From positions 62,001-126,000 of the forward strand of contig JAHHIE010000003.1 of NCBI GenBank assembly GCA_019358945.1: a DNA stretch of 64,000 bases. Reading direction: 5' to 3'. Position 1 is the stretch's first letter, and every line of letters starts with the position of its first letter. The notes under the pieces were generated by a model that worked only from the letters and a program-made list of their open reading frames with translations, was not told the DNA's origin and did not search any database. This document shows positions 8,778 to 16,754 of the stretch, piece after piece. This stretch comes from Stenomitos rutilans HA7619-LM2. Lineage in GTDB: Bacteria; Cyanobacteriota; Cyanobacteriia; Leptolyngbyales; Leptolyngbyaceae. The position numbers and the translations under genes were made by a program.

Positions 8778-9830
8778 ATGAAATTCAAGTCTTTGCTGCT
8801 TTTTTCTGCATCTTGTGTGCTGTTGGGTAATCAGGCAATTGCCATTGTGCCCATCGCTAAAACAGTGGCTCAGGCACCTACGAGCAACTTACCAAAAGCC
8901 TCTGATGCATATCGCAATTGTCAACAAGCAGCCAATGCTGTCGTCACGCTCTATTCAGGAACTGAAATTGGCACTGGCAGTATTCTGAATACTGATGGCA
9001 CAATTTTAACGGCGCAGCATGTTGTCAAAGAAGCTATCCGCAGCCCCAACAAAGTCAAGATTTACGTCAAGCTAGCCAATGGCAATCGCTACATTGGACG
9101 GGCGATCGCCAGCGACGCACGGAACGATCTCGCCCTTGTCCAAATTCCAGTCAACGAAACGTTGCAAACAGTCGCATTAGCCAGTGATGCTAGCCTTCAA
9201 ACTGGGCAGAAAGTCTGCGCGATCGGGAGCCCTGCTGGACGTACAGGCGTTTTGAGCCAGGGCACTTTCCAAAACATGCTGGCAAATGGTGATTTACAGT
9301 CGGCAGTACGTCTTACCTATGGCAATTCAGGCGGACCTTTGCTGAATGCTCAGGGAGTATTAGTGGGCGTGAATAAAGCGATTTGGTTGTCCAGTAGTGG
9401 ACAAAATACAGGTATTAGCTATGCCACAAGCGCTCAGGTCGCCCAAGCGTTTATCAATCAAAATCGCCGCACCACTACCAGCTCGATAGGCGTACAACCC
9501 ATCAAAGCCCCTATGCCAGCATCACTCCAAGCGTCAGTAGTCTTCTCACCTCAAGCTTTATCGCCACAGCAGCCTATACAAGCACAGGTCGCCCTTGCTA
9601 GCAGGCTAGGAGCCAGCTTTGGCGATCAAGGTATGACCGTGCAGCAAGTTGAGCCCAACTCTCCGGCGGCGTTAGGTGGTCTGCAACAGGGCGATCGCCT
9701 GATTGCGATTAATGGTAACCGTGTGAGCGGACAGCAGCAGCTAGAAGCGTTCCTCAGCCAGCAGCCAAGCACAGCTGTTTTGACCCTCGATCGTCACCAG
9801 CAGGTTACCAACATTCAGGTGAATTTTTAG
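8778..9830 (+). CDS. Exported trypsin-like serine protease with PDZ domain (paralog 2 of 3)
   Basis: A 350-residue paralog of the flanking proteases. An N-terminal signal peptide (MKFKSLLLFSASCVLLG..AIA) is followed by the protease domain with His81 (TAQHVV), Asp117 (RNDLALV) and Ser184 (GNSGGPLL). A linker and a single PDZ domain (GDRLIAINGNRVSG) end the protein. Cys48 and Cys147 match the cysteine pair of the other two. A further Cys13 sits in the signal region. The linker is shorter than in paralog 1. About 490 bases separate it from paralog 1 and 190 from paralog 3. Confidence 0.9.
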   Translation: MKFKSLLLFSASCVLLGNQAIAIVPIAKTVAQAPTSNLPKASDAYRNCQQAANAVVTLYSGTEIGTGSILNTDGTILTAQHVVKEAIRSPNKVKIYVKLANGNRYIGRAIASDARNDLALVQIPVNETLQTVALASDASLQTGQKVCAIGSPAGRTGVLSQGTFQNMLANGDLQSAVRLTYGNSGGPLLNAQGVLVGVNKAIWLSSSGQNTGISYATSAQVAQAFINQNRRTTTSSIGVQPIKAPMPASLQASVVFSPQALSPQQPIQAQVALASRLGASFGDQGMTVQQVEPNSPAALGGLQQGDRLIAINGNRVSGQQQLEAFLSQQPSTAVLTLDRHQQVTNIQVNF

Positions 9831-10024
9831 CCACATTGCTGAGTCGTCTGTGGAGATTGTGGCGATCGTTCCGTACATAACGACTATTTGACTGAGCCAT
9901 ACAGTTTTTCGAGGTAGCATACAGATCCGTCTCAGCCAATTAGAATTGGGATAGCTGATGTCTTCTACAGCAAGTAGACAACGCTGCTCAAGCTCTTGAA
10001 TTCGGCTATTGTGACCATCATTCC

Positions 10025-11077
10025 ATGAGACTCAACCGCTGGTTGTGGGCAGGGATTCTACTGTTGTCAGCGCATACCCTTGCATCGTTCATTCCATCGC
10101 TTCAAACCCTTCCCCTATCTCTACCAGGCACGCCCCAAGTAAAACCAGGACATTTTGAACGAACCAGTGCCAGTGCTTGTCAAGCAGCGCGATCGTCCGT
10201 AATCACGCTTTACGCTGGCAGCGAGTTTGGGTCTGGTAGCATCATCAAGTCTAACGGCTTGGTGCTAACCAACCATCACGTCATCGAAGCCTCTAGCAGC
10301 GGACAGGTCAGAGCAAGGGGTTGGAATGGAAGTTTGTACACAGGGCAAGTTGTCGTCAGCGATCCAGTCCACGATTTGGCACTGGTGCAGCTTTACACAA
10401 AGGAGACGCTGCCTGTTATCCACCTGGCAACGTCCAATACCGTTCAGGAAGGGCAAAAAGTCTGCGCGATCGGCAGTCCCTTTGGGCGTACAGGCATCAT
10501 CACCCTGGGCACACTCACAGGCACCCGCGAGAATGGTGATCTGGAGTCTTCAATCCTGCTGCATCCTGGAAATTCAGGCGGCCCGTTGCTCAATACTCAG
10601 GGCGACATGATTGGTGTGAATAAGGCCATCTGGCTATCCGAGTCTGGCGAGAATGTGGGCATCGGGTTTGCTACGACCGCCACGATCGCTCAACGCTTCC
10701 TTGAGCAGAATCAAGCGAAAGCTGACGCCATTGCTGGGCGATCCTTAACATCGCCCCTTGAGGAGGTGCCTCAGCAACCAGCAGACTTAAAAACGCCATC
10801 CGAGCTTCCAGCGGAGGTCCATCAGCCACCTGTACTGCTTGACGGTGCGCGGTTAGGGGCAATCGTAAATAGCGAGTCACTGGTGATTCAACTGGTTGAA
10901 CCACAGTCCCCAGCCGAGAATGCAGGGCTGAGCGCAGGCGATCGACTCCTAGCGGTGAATGGACAGCAGCTCAATCGCTTTGAAGACTTACAGGCATTCT
11001 TGAAGCGCCGTCCCACTAGCGCTGTGTTTACCATTAGCCGCAACCAACAGCAGCAAGACCTTCGGGTTGGGTTCTGA
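10025..11077 (+). CDS. Exported trypsin-like serine protease with PDZ domain (paralog 3 of 3)
   Basis: A 350-residue third tandem copy. The N-terminus (MRLNRWLWAGILLLSAHTLA) is a signal peptide or anchor. Catalytic residues are His85 (TNHHVI), Asp117 (VHDLALV) and Ser184 (GNSGGPLL). The PDZ domain holds GDRLLAVNGQQLNR. Cys52 and Cys147 correspond to the pair in paralogs 1 and 2. Its Asp-loop (DPVHDLALV) is the most diverged of the three, and the linker is Pro/Glu-rich. Separate substrates or conditions are likely for the three enzymes, but nothing in the sequence names them. Confidence 0.9.
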   Translation: MRLNRWLWAGILLLSAHTLASFIPSLQTLPLSLPGTPQVKPGHFERTSASACQAARSSVITLYAGSEFGSGSIIKSNGLVLTNHHVIEASSSGQVRARGWNGSLYTGQVVVSDPVHDLALVQLYTKETLPVIHLATSNTVQEGQKVCAIGSPFGRTGIITLGTLTGTRENGDLESSILLHPGNSGGPLLNTQGDMIGVNKAIWLSESGENVGIGFATTATIAQRFLEQNQAKADAIAGRSLTSPLEEVPQQPADLKTPSELPAEVHQPPVLLDGARLGAIVNSESLVIQLVEPQSPAENAGLSAGDRLLAVNGQQLNRFEDLQAFLKRRPTSAVFTISRNQQQQDLRVGF

Positions 11078-11672
11078 GCGTCCACCCAGATCCGCACAAT
11101 CTTGCCTGTTCTAGCGGACGAGGAGGCTACGTTCCTCACCCTTTGTGATGATTAATGCGCTAAAGATTGCTCGATCGTGCCGCTATAAAGTCGACAGAAT
11201 GCACCTCAAGCAATTGATTCAAAAGCACATAGCTGGCGCATCTGACTGTATATCATCTCGCTTCATGCTGTCAGAAAACAAGGGCGATCAACAAATCTTT
11301 GCTTCGCTCCTAAGCCTGTTCTAATCATCTTTCTTCTTATGCTTTCTAGACTTTACTATCGCCGAGTCCTCTGATATTATCTCAATAGAAACATCTCTAT
11401 GGATATCTTCTGTCCCAGATTAGGTTAATGGAATTGAACCAACCAATGTGTGCGGTTAGCGATCGTGCGTTTTTGGTTGTTTTTATTCAGTTTTGAAAGT
11501 TTCAGCGCTGTAACAAGCACTTGTTTTGAAGCATTGCTTACAGCACTGTGATCGTTTCTAATAGTTACAGAAGCTTCCTTAAAACATGTTTAAGCAATGC
11601 AGAATCTTCTGCCGATCGCTTATATGTGTTTTCATTCATTTAGTCCACTACACACTGTCTCACAGGTGCCAT
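11078..11672. other. Intergenic spacer, 595 bases
   Basis: No gene or known RNA is recognised. The sequence becomes AT-rich from about 11200 onwards. That part probably carries the promoter and leader of the peptidoglycan-binding protein gene. Confidence 0.5.
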
Positions 11673-12503
11673 ATGGAAACATTAGCCTTCATTCATGCCG
11701 CCGTTGCCCACGAAGATCCCACTCCTGACCCTGAGGTTGTTGCATTTGAAAACGTTGACCTTAAAGTGACAGGATCTGTAGCGATGGGTCTCGTTGCAGC
11801 AGGGGTTATAGCGACAACACTATCTCATACGGATAAGGCCGAAGCCGCAATTTACTATGGGCAAAGAGGCTCTGGTGTTGCCGCACTGCAATCTGCGCTT
11901 GGCGTGAGCCGTGATGGTATTTTTGGCCCCCAAACTCTATCAGCTTTGAGGACATTTCAAGCAAACAACAACTTAGCAGTTGACGGTGTTGCAGGACCAG
12001 CAACTCTCCCAGCGCTTGGATTAGTCGCAAATCTTGGTCCTTACGGGCCTGGTACAGGTAACGGTGGATCGGTTCCTGTCTCTGGTGGTGCGTATGTCAC
12101 GGCTTCGAGTGGACTCATTGTTCGCAACGCGCCTGCTGGCTATGCCATTGGTAGTCGTGGGTATGGTACGAGAGTGGGTCTGACAGGTGCTCAACAGTAT
12201 GCTGCTGGCCGCAATTGGTCACAGCTTTCCAGTGGCGGTTGGGTTGCCAGTTCATATCTAAGCTACAGCGGTGGTGGCAGTGGTGGCGGCAACGGTGGCT
12301 CGTTTCCTGTAGCTGGTGGGGTCTATGTCAATGCTGGAAGCGGACTGCTGGTGCGGAATGCTCCGGCTGGCTATGTTGTTGGTAGCCGAGGCTATGGTCA
12401 GCGCGTTAGCCTGACGGGTGCAGAGCAGTACGCTGGTGGACGCACCTGGGTACAACTTGGTAGTGGCGGCTGGGTCGCGCGTGACTACCTCACGTTCAAT
12501 TAA
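11673..12503 (+). CDS. Peptidoglycan-binding domain protein with two SH3-like repeats
   Basis: The ATG at 11673 opens METLAFIHAAVAHEDP, an N-terminus I recall from related cyanobacterial proteins, giving 276 residues; the frame extends 29 codons upstream but those look non-coding. A hydrophobic segment (about residues 35-51) precedes a PG_binding_1 domain (YYGQRGSGVAALQSALG ... DGIFGPQTLSALRTFQ). Two copies of a roughly 65-residue SH3-like module follow (pattern SGLxVRNAPAGYxxGSRGYG ... GGWVAxxYL), joined by Gly-rich linkers. It is likely a cell-wall-anchored exported protein without an obvious catalytic domain. A clear terminator follows. Confidence 0.85.
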   Translation: METLAFIHAAVAHEDPTPDPEVVAFENVDLKVTGSVAMGLVAAGVIATTLSHTDKAEAAIYYGQRGSGVAALQSALGVSRDGIFGPQTLSALRTFQANNNLAVDGVAGPATLPALGLVANLGPYGPGTGNGGSVPVSGGAYVTASSGLIVRNAPAGYAIGSRGYGTRVGLTGAQQYAAGRNWSQLSSGGWVASSYLSYSGGGSGGGNGGSFPVAGGVYVNAGSGLLVRNAPAGYVVGSRGYGQRVSLTGAEQYAGGRTWVQLGSGGWVARDYLTFN

Positions 12504-12566
12504 TCGATCCTTGGCGATCACGCGTTCATGTGGTACGAGCGATCGCTAAATCATCTTGTCTTTTAC

Positions 12567-12618
12567 AAAGCCTGCTCTTCCCTTTCACAAACGAATCGGG
12601 TCGTGTCAGGCTTTTTTT
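12567..12618 (+). terminator. Rho-independent terminator of the peptidoglycan-binding protein gene
   Basis: Arms AAAGCCTG and CAGGCTTT flank a 32-base loop and are followed by a run of T. Confidence 0.8.
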
Positions 12619-12713
12619 AATGAAATGGAACTTGCTGATACGCACTACAAGAGGGAACTTAGGTCTAGCCAAGTTGAGCAAGCTAGCCTTCTGGTGGGTC
12701 TAATGAGCTCAGC

Positions 12714-13937
12714 CTAACTGTTAGCCAACAGTTCTAAAACCCCTTTAGGCATGAGTTGATCTTTAAACCAAACAACCTGAGCAGGAATATCGCTCATCTT
12801 TACACCTGCTTTCTCCAGGTTGAGCCGTTCTGAGATTGCCAGAATGAGATCATCGCGTCCTGATTGGCGCACCTGGGAGAATTTTTTGCGCAAGTATTCA
12901 GGTCGCCAATAGCCAACAATTTCCAGCAAAAAGGTGCGTCCATCGGGATGCACTAGGCGAAAGTCGGGAATCATCACGCTACCCGGAATGGGGATAAGAT
13001 CGACTTCGCGTTCTAGTCTCCATTCGGTTTTAGCCTTTGACCAGCGATCAACAAACCCAGCCTCCAACATGCTGTCATACGTCTTACCGGGTGGGTAGTG
13101 CGTCACCAACCCACAGTCTGAGTTCAGGCTAAAGCGCCCCGATCGCGGCTCACCAGAATAGGCATCTCGTTGTTGCAGCATGGCAGTTAAGTTCCATTTG
13201 GTCACGTGCAGCAACGCCGGAAGCAGCATCGCCAGTTGCAAGCCATAGCGTGTATTGGGTTTGAACAAGCTGGTAGGGCCATCGATCGTCAATGTAAACC
13301 CATGCTCCGCGTCACCTTCGATATACGTCATCAAGCGAAACAGCTTGAGATAGCGGAACAGGAGCTTGTATTCACCCGGATCATTACGATGAGCTGTGAG
13401 CGTGACGTGACTGGCACGGTAAAACACACCCTGAACTTGTGCCAAATTGTAGCGATGCAGTAAGGCTTCTGCCGTAGGCGCTGCAAAATGGGTCAGAATT
13501 TGGTTTTCACTCAGATCGGCATACAGCCCAGCTTGAATGTGTGACGGCAACACCTCACGCGCTAACTCTTGACTCAGGCTTTCTGCCAGTTGATGCAGCG
13601 TGGCCTGCGTTGCCAGGATACTGCCTGCTTTTTGCGCCGACAGGGCAAACACGCGCTGACGTAAGGCCAACGGCTCAAGTGGGCTAATGGTTTCAAAGCG
13701 ACTAAAGGTGTCACTTGTCAGCAAATGAGCTAAACCACGCTGCATGCGATAGTCGATACCTTCGCCCTCTAACGCTTGCAGTTGCTGATTGAGAAGACTG
13801 CGGGGATTATTTTGAGCTGCTTGAAAAAGGTTGATTAAGTCGTTTGCGATCGCCAGTGGCTTACCTGCAATCGCCACTCGTTTAGGCACAATTTCCTCGC
13901 CGCTATAGCGATGCATGAGCAGGTCAGTTGGCAACAT
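12714..13937 (-). CDS. DUF790 family protein (Bax1-like nuclease)
   Basis: A 407-residue protein beginning MLPTDLLMHRYSGEEIVPKR, the typical DUF790 start. DUF790 includes archaeal Bax1, a nuclease that partners the XPB helicase in unwinding-coupled cleavage. The C-terminal part has a PD-(D/E)xK-like layout: IPDFRLVHPDGRTFLLEIVGYW supplies Asp and Glu, and a Lys follows in the YLRKKF segment. In other genomes the gene often sits next to an XPB-like helicase; none is in this window. A DNA repair role is inferred from the family only. Confidence 0.8.
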   Translation of the reverse strand: MLPTDLLMHRYSGEEIVPKRVAIAGKPLAIANDLINLFQAAQNNPRSLLNQQLQALEGEGIDYRMQRGLAHLLTSDTFSRFETISPLEPLALRQRVFALSAQKAGSILATQATLHQLAESLSQELAREVLPSHIQAGLYADLSENQILTHFAAPTAEALLHRYNLAQVQGVFYRASHVTLTAHRNDPGEYKLLFRYLKLFRLMTYIEGDAEHGFTLTIDGPTSLFKPNTRYGLQLAMLLPALLHVTKWNLTAMLQQRDAYSGEPRSGRFSLNSDCGLVTHYPPGKTYDSMLEAGFVDRWSKAKTEWRLEREVDLIPIPGSVMIPDFRLVHPDGRTFLLEIVGYWRPEYLRKKFSQVRQSGRDDLILAISERLNLEKAGVKMSDIPAQVVWFKDQLMPKGVLELLANS

Positions 13938-14295
13938 GACAGGTTTTATACCTTTAGACTGACGAAAAATTGCAAACTACTATCCAAAGTGGGATACCCA
14001 AACGGGGAAACAACGCGTAAATTCTACACAGTAAGATTAATAGGAGTCTACCTATAGCCGTTCGCCATTCTTCATTAATTACGGTATGCCCTCAATAAAG
14101 TTTTTTAACTAGGACTTACGTCAATTCTCGTAAAACTAGCCTCCAGCCCCCAATTCTGGGGGTTCAAAGCCCTTTAGGCATGTAAGAGAAGGGGCCGACC
14201 GCATACGTCCTATTAGCCTTTATTCTAATGATTAGTTGACCATCTGCCTCTGTTCAAAACGCTAATTTCACCCCATTCTTCTTATCAAACCTCCT
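13938..14295. other. Spacer between divergent genes, holds a MITE
   Basis: It contains the MITE family C copy at 14110-14212. The remaining AT-rich DNA should carry the two divergent promoters. No gene is seen. Confidence 0.5.
14110..14212. mobile_element. MITE family C, copy 1 (degraded)
   Basis: About 103 bases starting TAGGACTTACGTCA and ending GCATACGTCCTA, so the ends are imperfect inverted repeats. The interior contains CCCCCAATTCTGGGGG. It matches the better-preserved copy at 56955-57066. No target duplication is evident here, and no transposase is present. Confidence 0.7.
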
Positions 14296-16224
14296 ATGGT
14301 AGAAAGCTCTCCAGCTCAAAGATCTCGTACACAATACGAAACTGATGACCACAAAGCACAAGTCGAAGCATTGGTCACAGAACCCCGGCAAGATAGCGAA
14401 ATTGATTTAGAGTTTCTGTACACAAGAGCGATCGAATTCCGCCAAGAAACGATTTATTTTGCAGTGGTCGATCGGTTCTATGACGGTGATCCTGATAATA
14501 GTGAAGGACCCAATCCAGAACTTTTTGATCCCGATCGAGAAGACTGGGGTAAATATTGGGGTGGTGACCTCCAAGGCGTTATTGATAAACTGAATTACTT
14601 AAAAAATATGGGTATCACCGCTCTCTGGTTAACGCCCTTATTTGAACAAGTGGAAGCGCTATTTGTAGACAATGCCGCGATTCATGGTTATTGGACACGG
14701 GACTTTAAGCGCTTGAATCCTCGTTACATCGGTAAAGGCGAAGATCCGTCTTTAAACAATACCCAGGAGCAGAAAAACACCACATTCGATCGCCTTATTC
14801 ATGAACTGCACAAGCGCAATATGAAGTTTGTCCTCGATATTGTTTGCAATCACAGCAATCCCGATTTCAGCGGCAAAAAGGGCGAACTTTATGACGATGG
14901 TGTCAAAATTGCTGATTTTAATCACGACAAAAATAACTGGTATCACCACTACGGCGAGATTACAGATTGGGAAGACGAATGGCAGGTGCAAAACCGAGAG
15001 TTGGCAGGGTTAGCCACCTTTAACGAAAACAATAGTGATTACCGTAGCTACATTAAAGCGGCGATTAAGCAGTGGCTCGATCGTGGAGTCGATGCTCTAC
15101 GCGTTGATACTGTCAAACACATGCCGATCTGGTTTTGGCAAGAGTTTAACGCCGATATTCAAGGACATCGGCCCGATGTGTTCACCTTTGGCGAGTGGAT
15201 TTATAGCCATCCTTCGGACGATCGCTCCGTCGAATTTGCCAACCACTCTGGGATGACCTTACTCGACTTCGGCCTTTGCACCGCGATTCGAGCTGCCCTA
15301 GCACAGGGAGCCGAAGGTGGCTTTCATCTGATTCAAGAAATTTTTGATCTGGATCACCGCTACTTTGGGGCAAACGAATTGGTGACCTTTATTGATAATC
15401 ATGACATGCCCCGCTTTCAGAGCTTGAACCCTGATCCAGAGATGTTGAAGGCCGCCATTGCACTTGTTATGACCAGTCGCGGCATTCCCTGCATTTACTA
15501 CGGTACGGAACAGTATCTCCACGACGATACCGATGGTGGCAATGATCCTTACAACCGTCCCATGATGACGCAGTGGGATACGGATACTGAAATTTACCGC
15601 TCCATCCGCCTACTCTCTGGCCTACGTCGCCTCAATCCAGCCGTTTCGATGGGTGGACACTGGCAAAAGCACCTGGAAGCCGATGTTTACTGCTACGCCC
15701 GACGCTACCGCGACTCCATTTGTTTTGTGGCATTGAACCGAGGCGAAGCCACCACAGTCAAATCTGTTGATACTGAGCTACCGGATGGAGAACATACCTG
15801 TGTGTTAACCCGTAAGAAGTTTGACGTGAGCGATGGCAAGATTTACGACCTGGAACTGCCGTCTCGTGGGGTAATTGTCATTAGTCATGTGGGCGATCGC
15901 ATCAAAGGTCAAACCATTGTGCGAGCGCAACTCAACGGCGTGCAAACCAAACCAGGAGAGACGATCGTCATCACTGGCGATTGCCCCGAACTGGGTAATT
16001 GGGATATCTCGAAGGCATACCCACTGGAATATATCAACACAAACACCTGGTTCGGCGAAATTCCCTTTGAAGAAAGCGTGGGCAAAATGATTACTTATAA
16101 ATACGTGATGTGGCGTGAAGGACAGGCACCGTTACGAGAAAATTTAGTCGCTCGGCGTTGGGTTATTGCGAGTGAAGGCACCGTAAAATGGCGAGACATC
16201 TGGGCCTCTGGACCTGAATCTTAA
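14296..16224 (+). CDS. GH13 alpha-amylase family enzyme with C-terminal CBM20
   Basis: A 642-residue cytoplasmic-looking amylase without signal peptide. After about 45 variable residues comes the GH13 barrel (ETIYFAVVDRFYDGDP). Catalytic residues are the nucleophile Asp271 (DALRVDTVKHM), the acid Glu300 (FGEWI) and Asp370 (FIDNHDMPR). DIVCNH at about 181-186 is conserved region I. A C-terminal domain (about 535-640, VRAQLNGVQTKPGETIVI ... GDCPELGNWD) is a CBM20 starch-binding domain, as in cyclodextrin glucanotransferases. It probably acts on glycogen or maltodextrins; hydrolase versus transferase activity cannot be decided. Confidence 0.9.
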   Translation: MVESSPAQRSRTQYETDDHKAQVEALVTEPRQDSEIDLEFLYTRAIEFRQETIYFAVVDRFYDGDPDNSEGPNPELFDPDREDWGKYWGGDLQGVIDKLNYLKNMGITALWLTPLFEQVEALFVDNAAIHGYWTRDFKRLNPRYIGKGEDPSLNNTQEQKNTTFDRLIHELHKRNMKFVLDIVCNHSNPDFSGKKGELYDDGVKIADFNHDKNNWYHHYGEITDWEDEWQVQNRELAGLATFNENNSDYRSYIKAAIKQWLDRGVDALRVDTVKHMPIWFWQEFNADIQGHRPDVFTFGEWIYSHPSDDRSVEFANHSGMTLLDFGLCTAIRAALAQGAEGGFHLIQEIFDLDHRYFGANELVTFIDNHDMPRFQSLNPDPEMLKAAIALVMTSRGIPCIYYGTEQYLHDDTDGGNDPYNRPMMTQWDTDTEIYRSIRLLSGLRRLNPAVSMGGHWQKHLEADVYCYARRYRDSICFVALNRGEATTVKSVDTELPDGEHTCVLTRKKFDVSDGKIYDLELPSRGVIVISHVGDRIKGQTIVRAQLNGVQTKPGETIVITGDCPELGNWDISKAYPLEYINTNTWFGEIPFEESVGKMITYKYVMWREGQAPLRENLVARRWVIASEGTVKWRDIWASGPES

Positions 16225-16311
16225 TCACCCAGATGTCAATAAAGCTAAAACCTCAATTGCAAAGACATAAGAGAAATGGTCATAAAATTCCAGCTTGAAG
16301 GGGGTGAATGG

Positions 16312-16662
16312 ATGGATGAACAGTGGGATGTTATTTCCCAGCGAATCCTTAGAGCTGTAAAACGAATGTGCCAGATTGATGGCTGTACCTCGCACAACGT
16401 GTATTTGGCTCAACCGCAGATTGGATGGTGTACAACCTGCAATCACGAACGAGGACGGATTGCAGATAAAAATTTCTTATCAATACTCGTTTCACCCGGT
16501 CAGGTAATGCCACCGGATGAAGTGTTTTCAAGACGTGTTCCTTTAGGCTGGAGACGATTCTGTGCAAATGCTTATTCTTATTTAAGTGGAATAAATGGAA
16601 ACATCCTGCTGTTTAAAGGCGTTGTTGCACAGGAACGTAGTTGTTTGAATTGCCTATTGTAA
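16312..16662 (+). CDS. Hypothetical Cys-rich protein
   Basis: A 116-residue open frame with no recognised family. The ATG at 16312 is preferred because it follows a purine-rich GAAGGGGGTG segment; an upstream in-frame ATG is at 16276. It has seven Cys, including C-x4-C near the start, CTTC in the middle and CLNC near the end, which could form a zinc site. It lies 87 bases after the amylase on the same strand. The coding character is plausible but not certain; without homologs it could be spurious. Confidence 0.4.
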   Translation: MDEQWDVISQRILRAVKRMCQIDGCTSHNVYLAQPQIGWCTTCNHERGRIADKNFLSILVSPGQVMPPDEVFSRRVPLGWRRFCANAYSYLSGINGNILLFKGVVAQERSCLNCLL

Positions 16663-16754
16663 ATTTAGTTAGCGTCCTTAGTATATACTTCTAAAGTGAA
16701 TTGGCTTTGCCAAACACATGAGTAAGCGGCTATTCTGCATAAGGTTGCTCCTCG

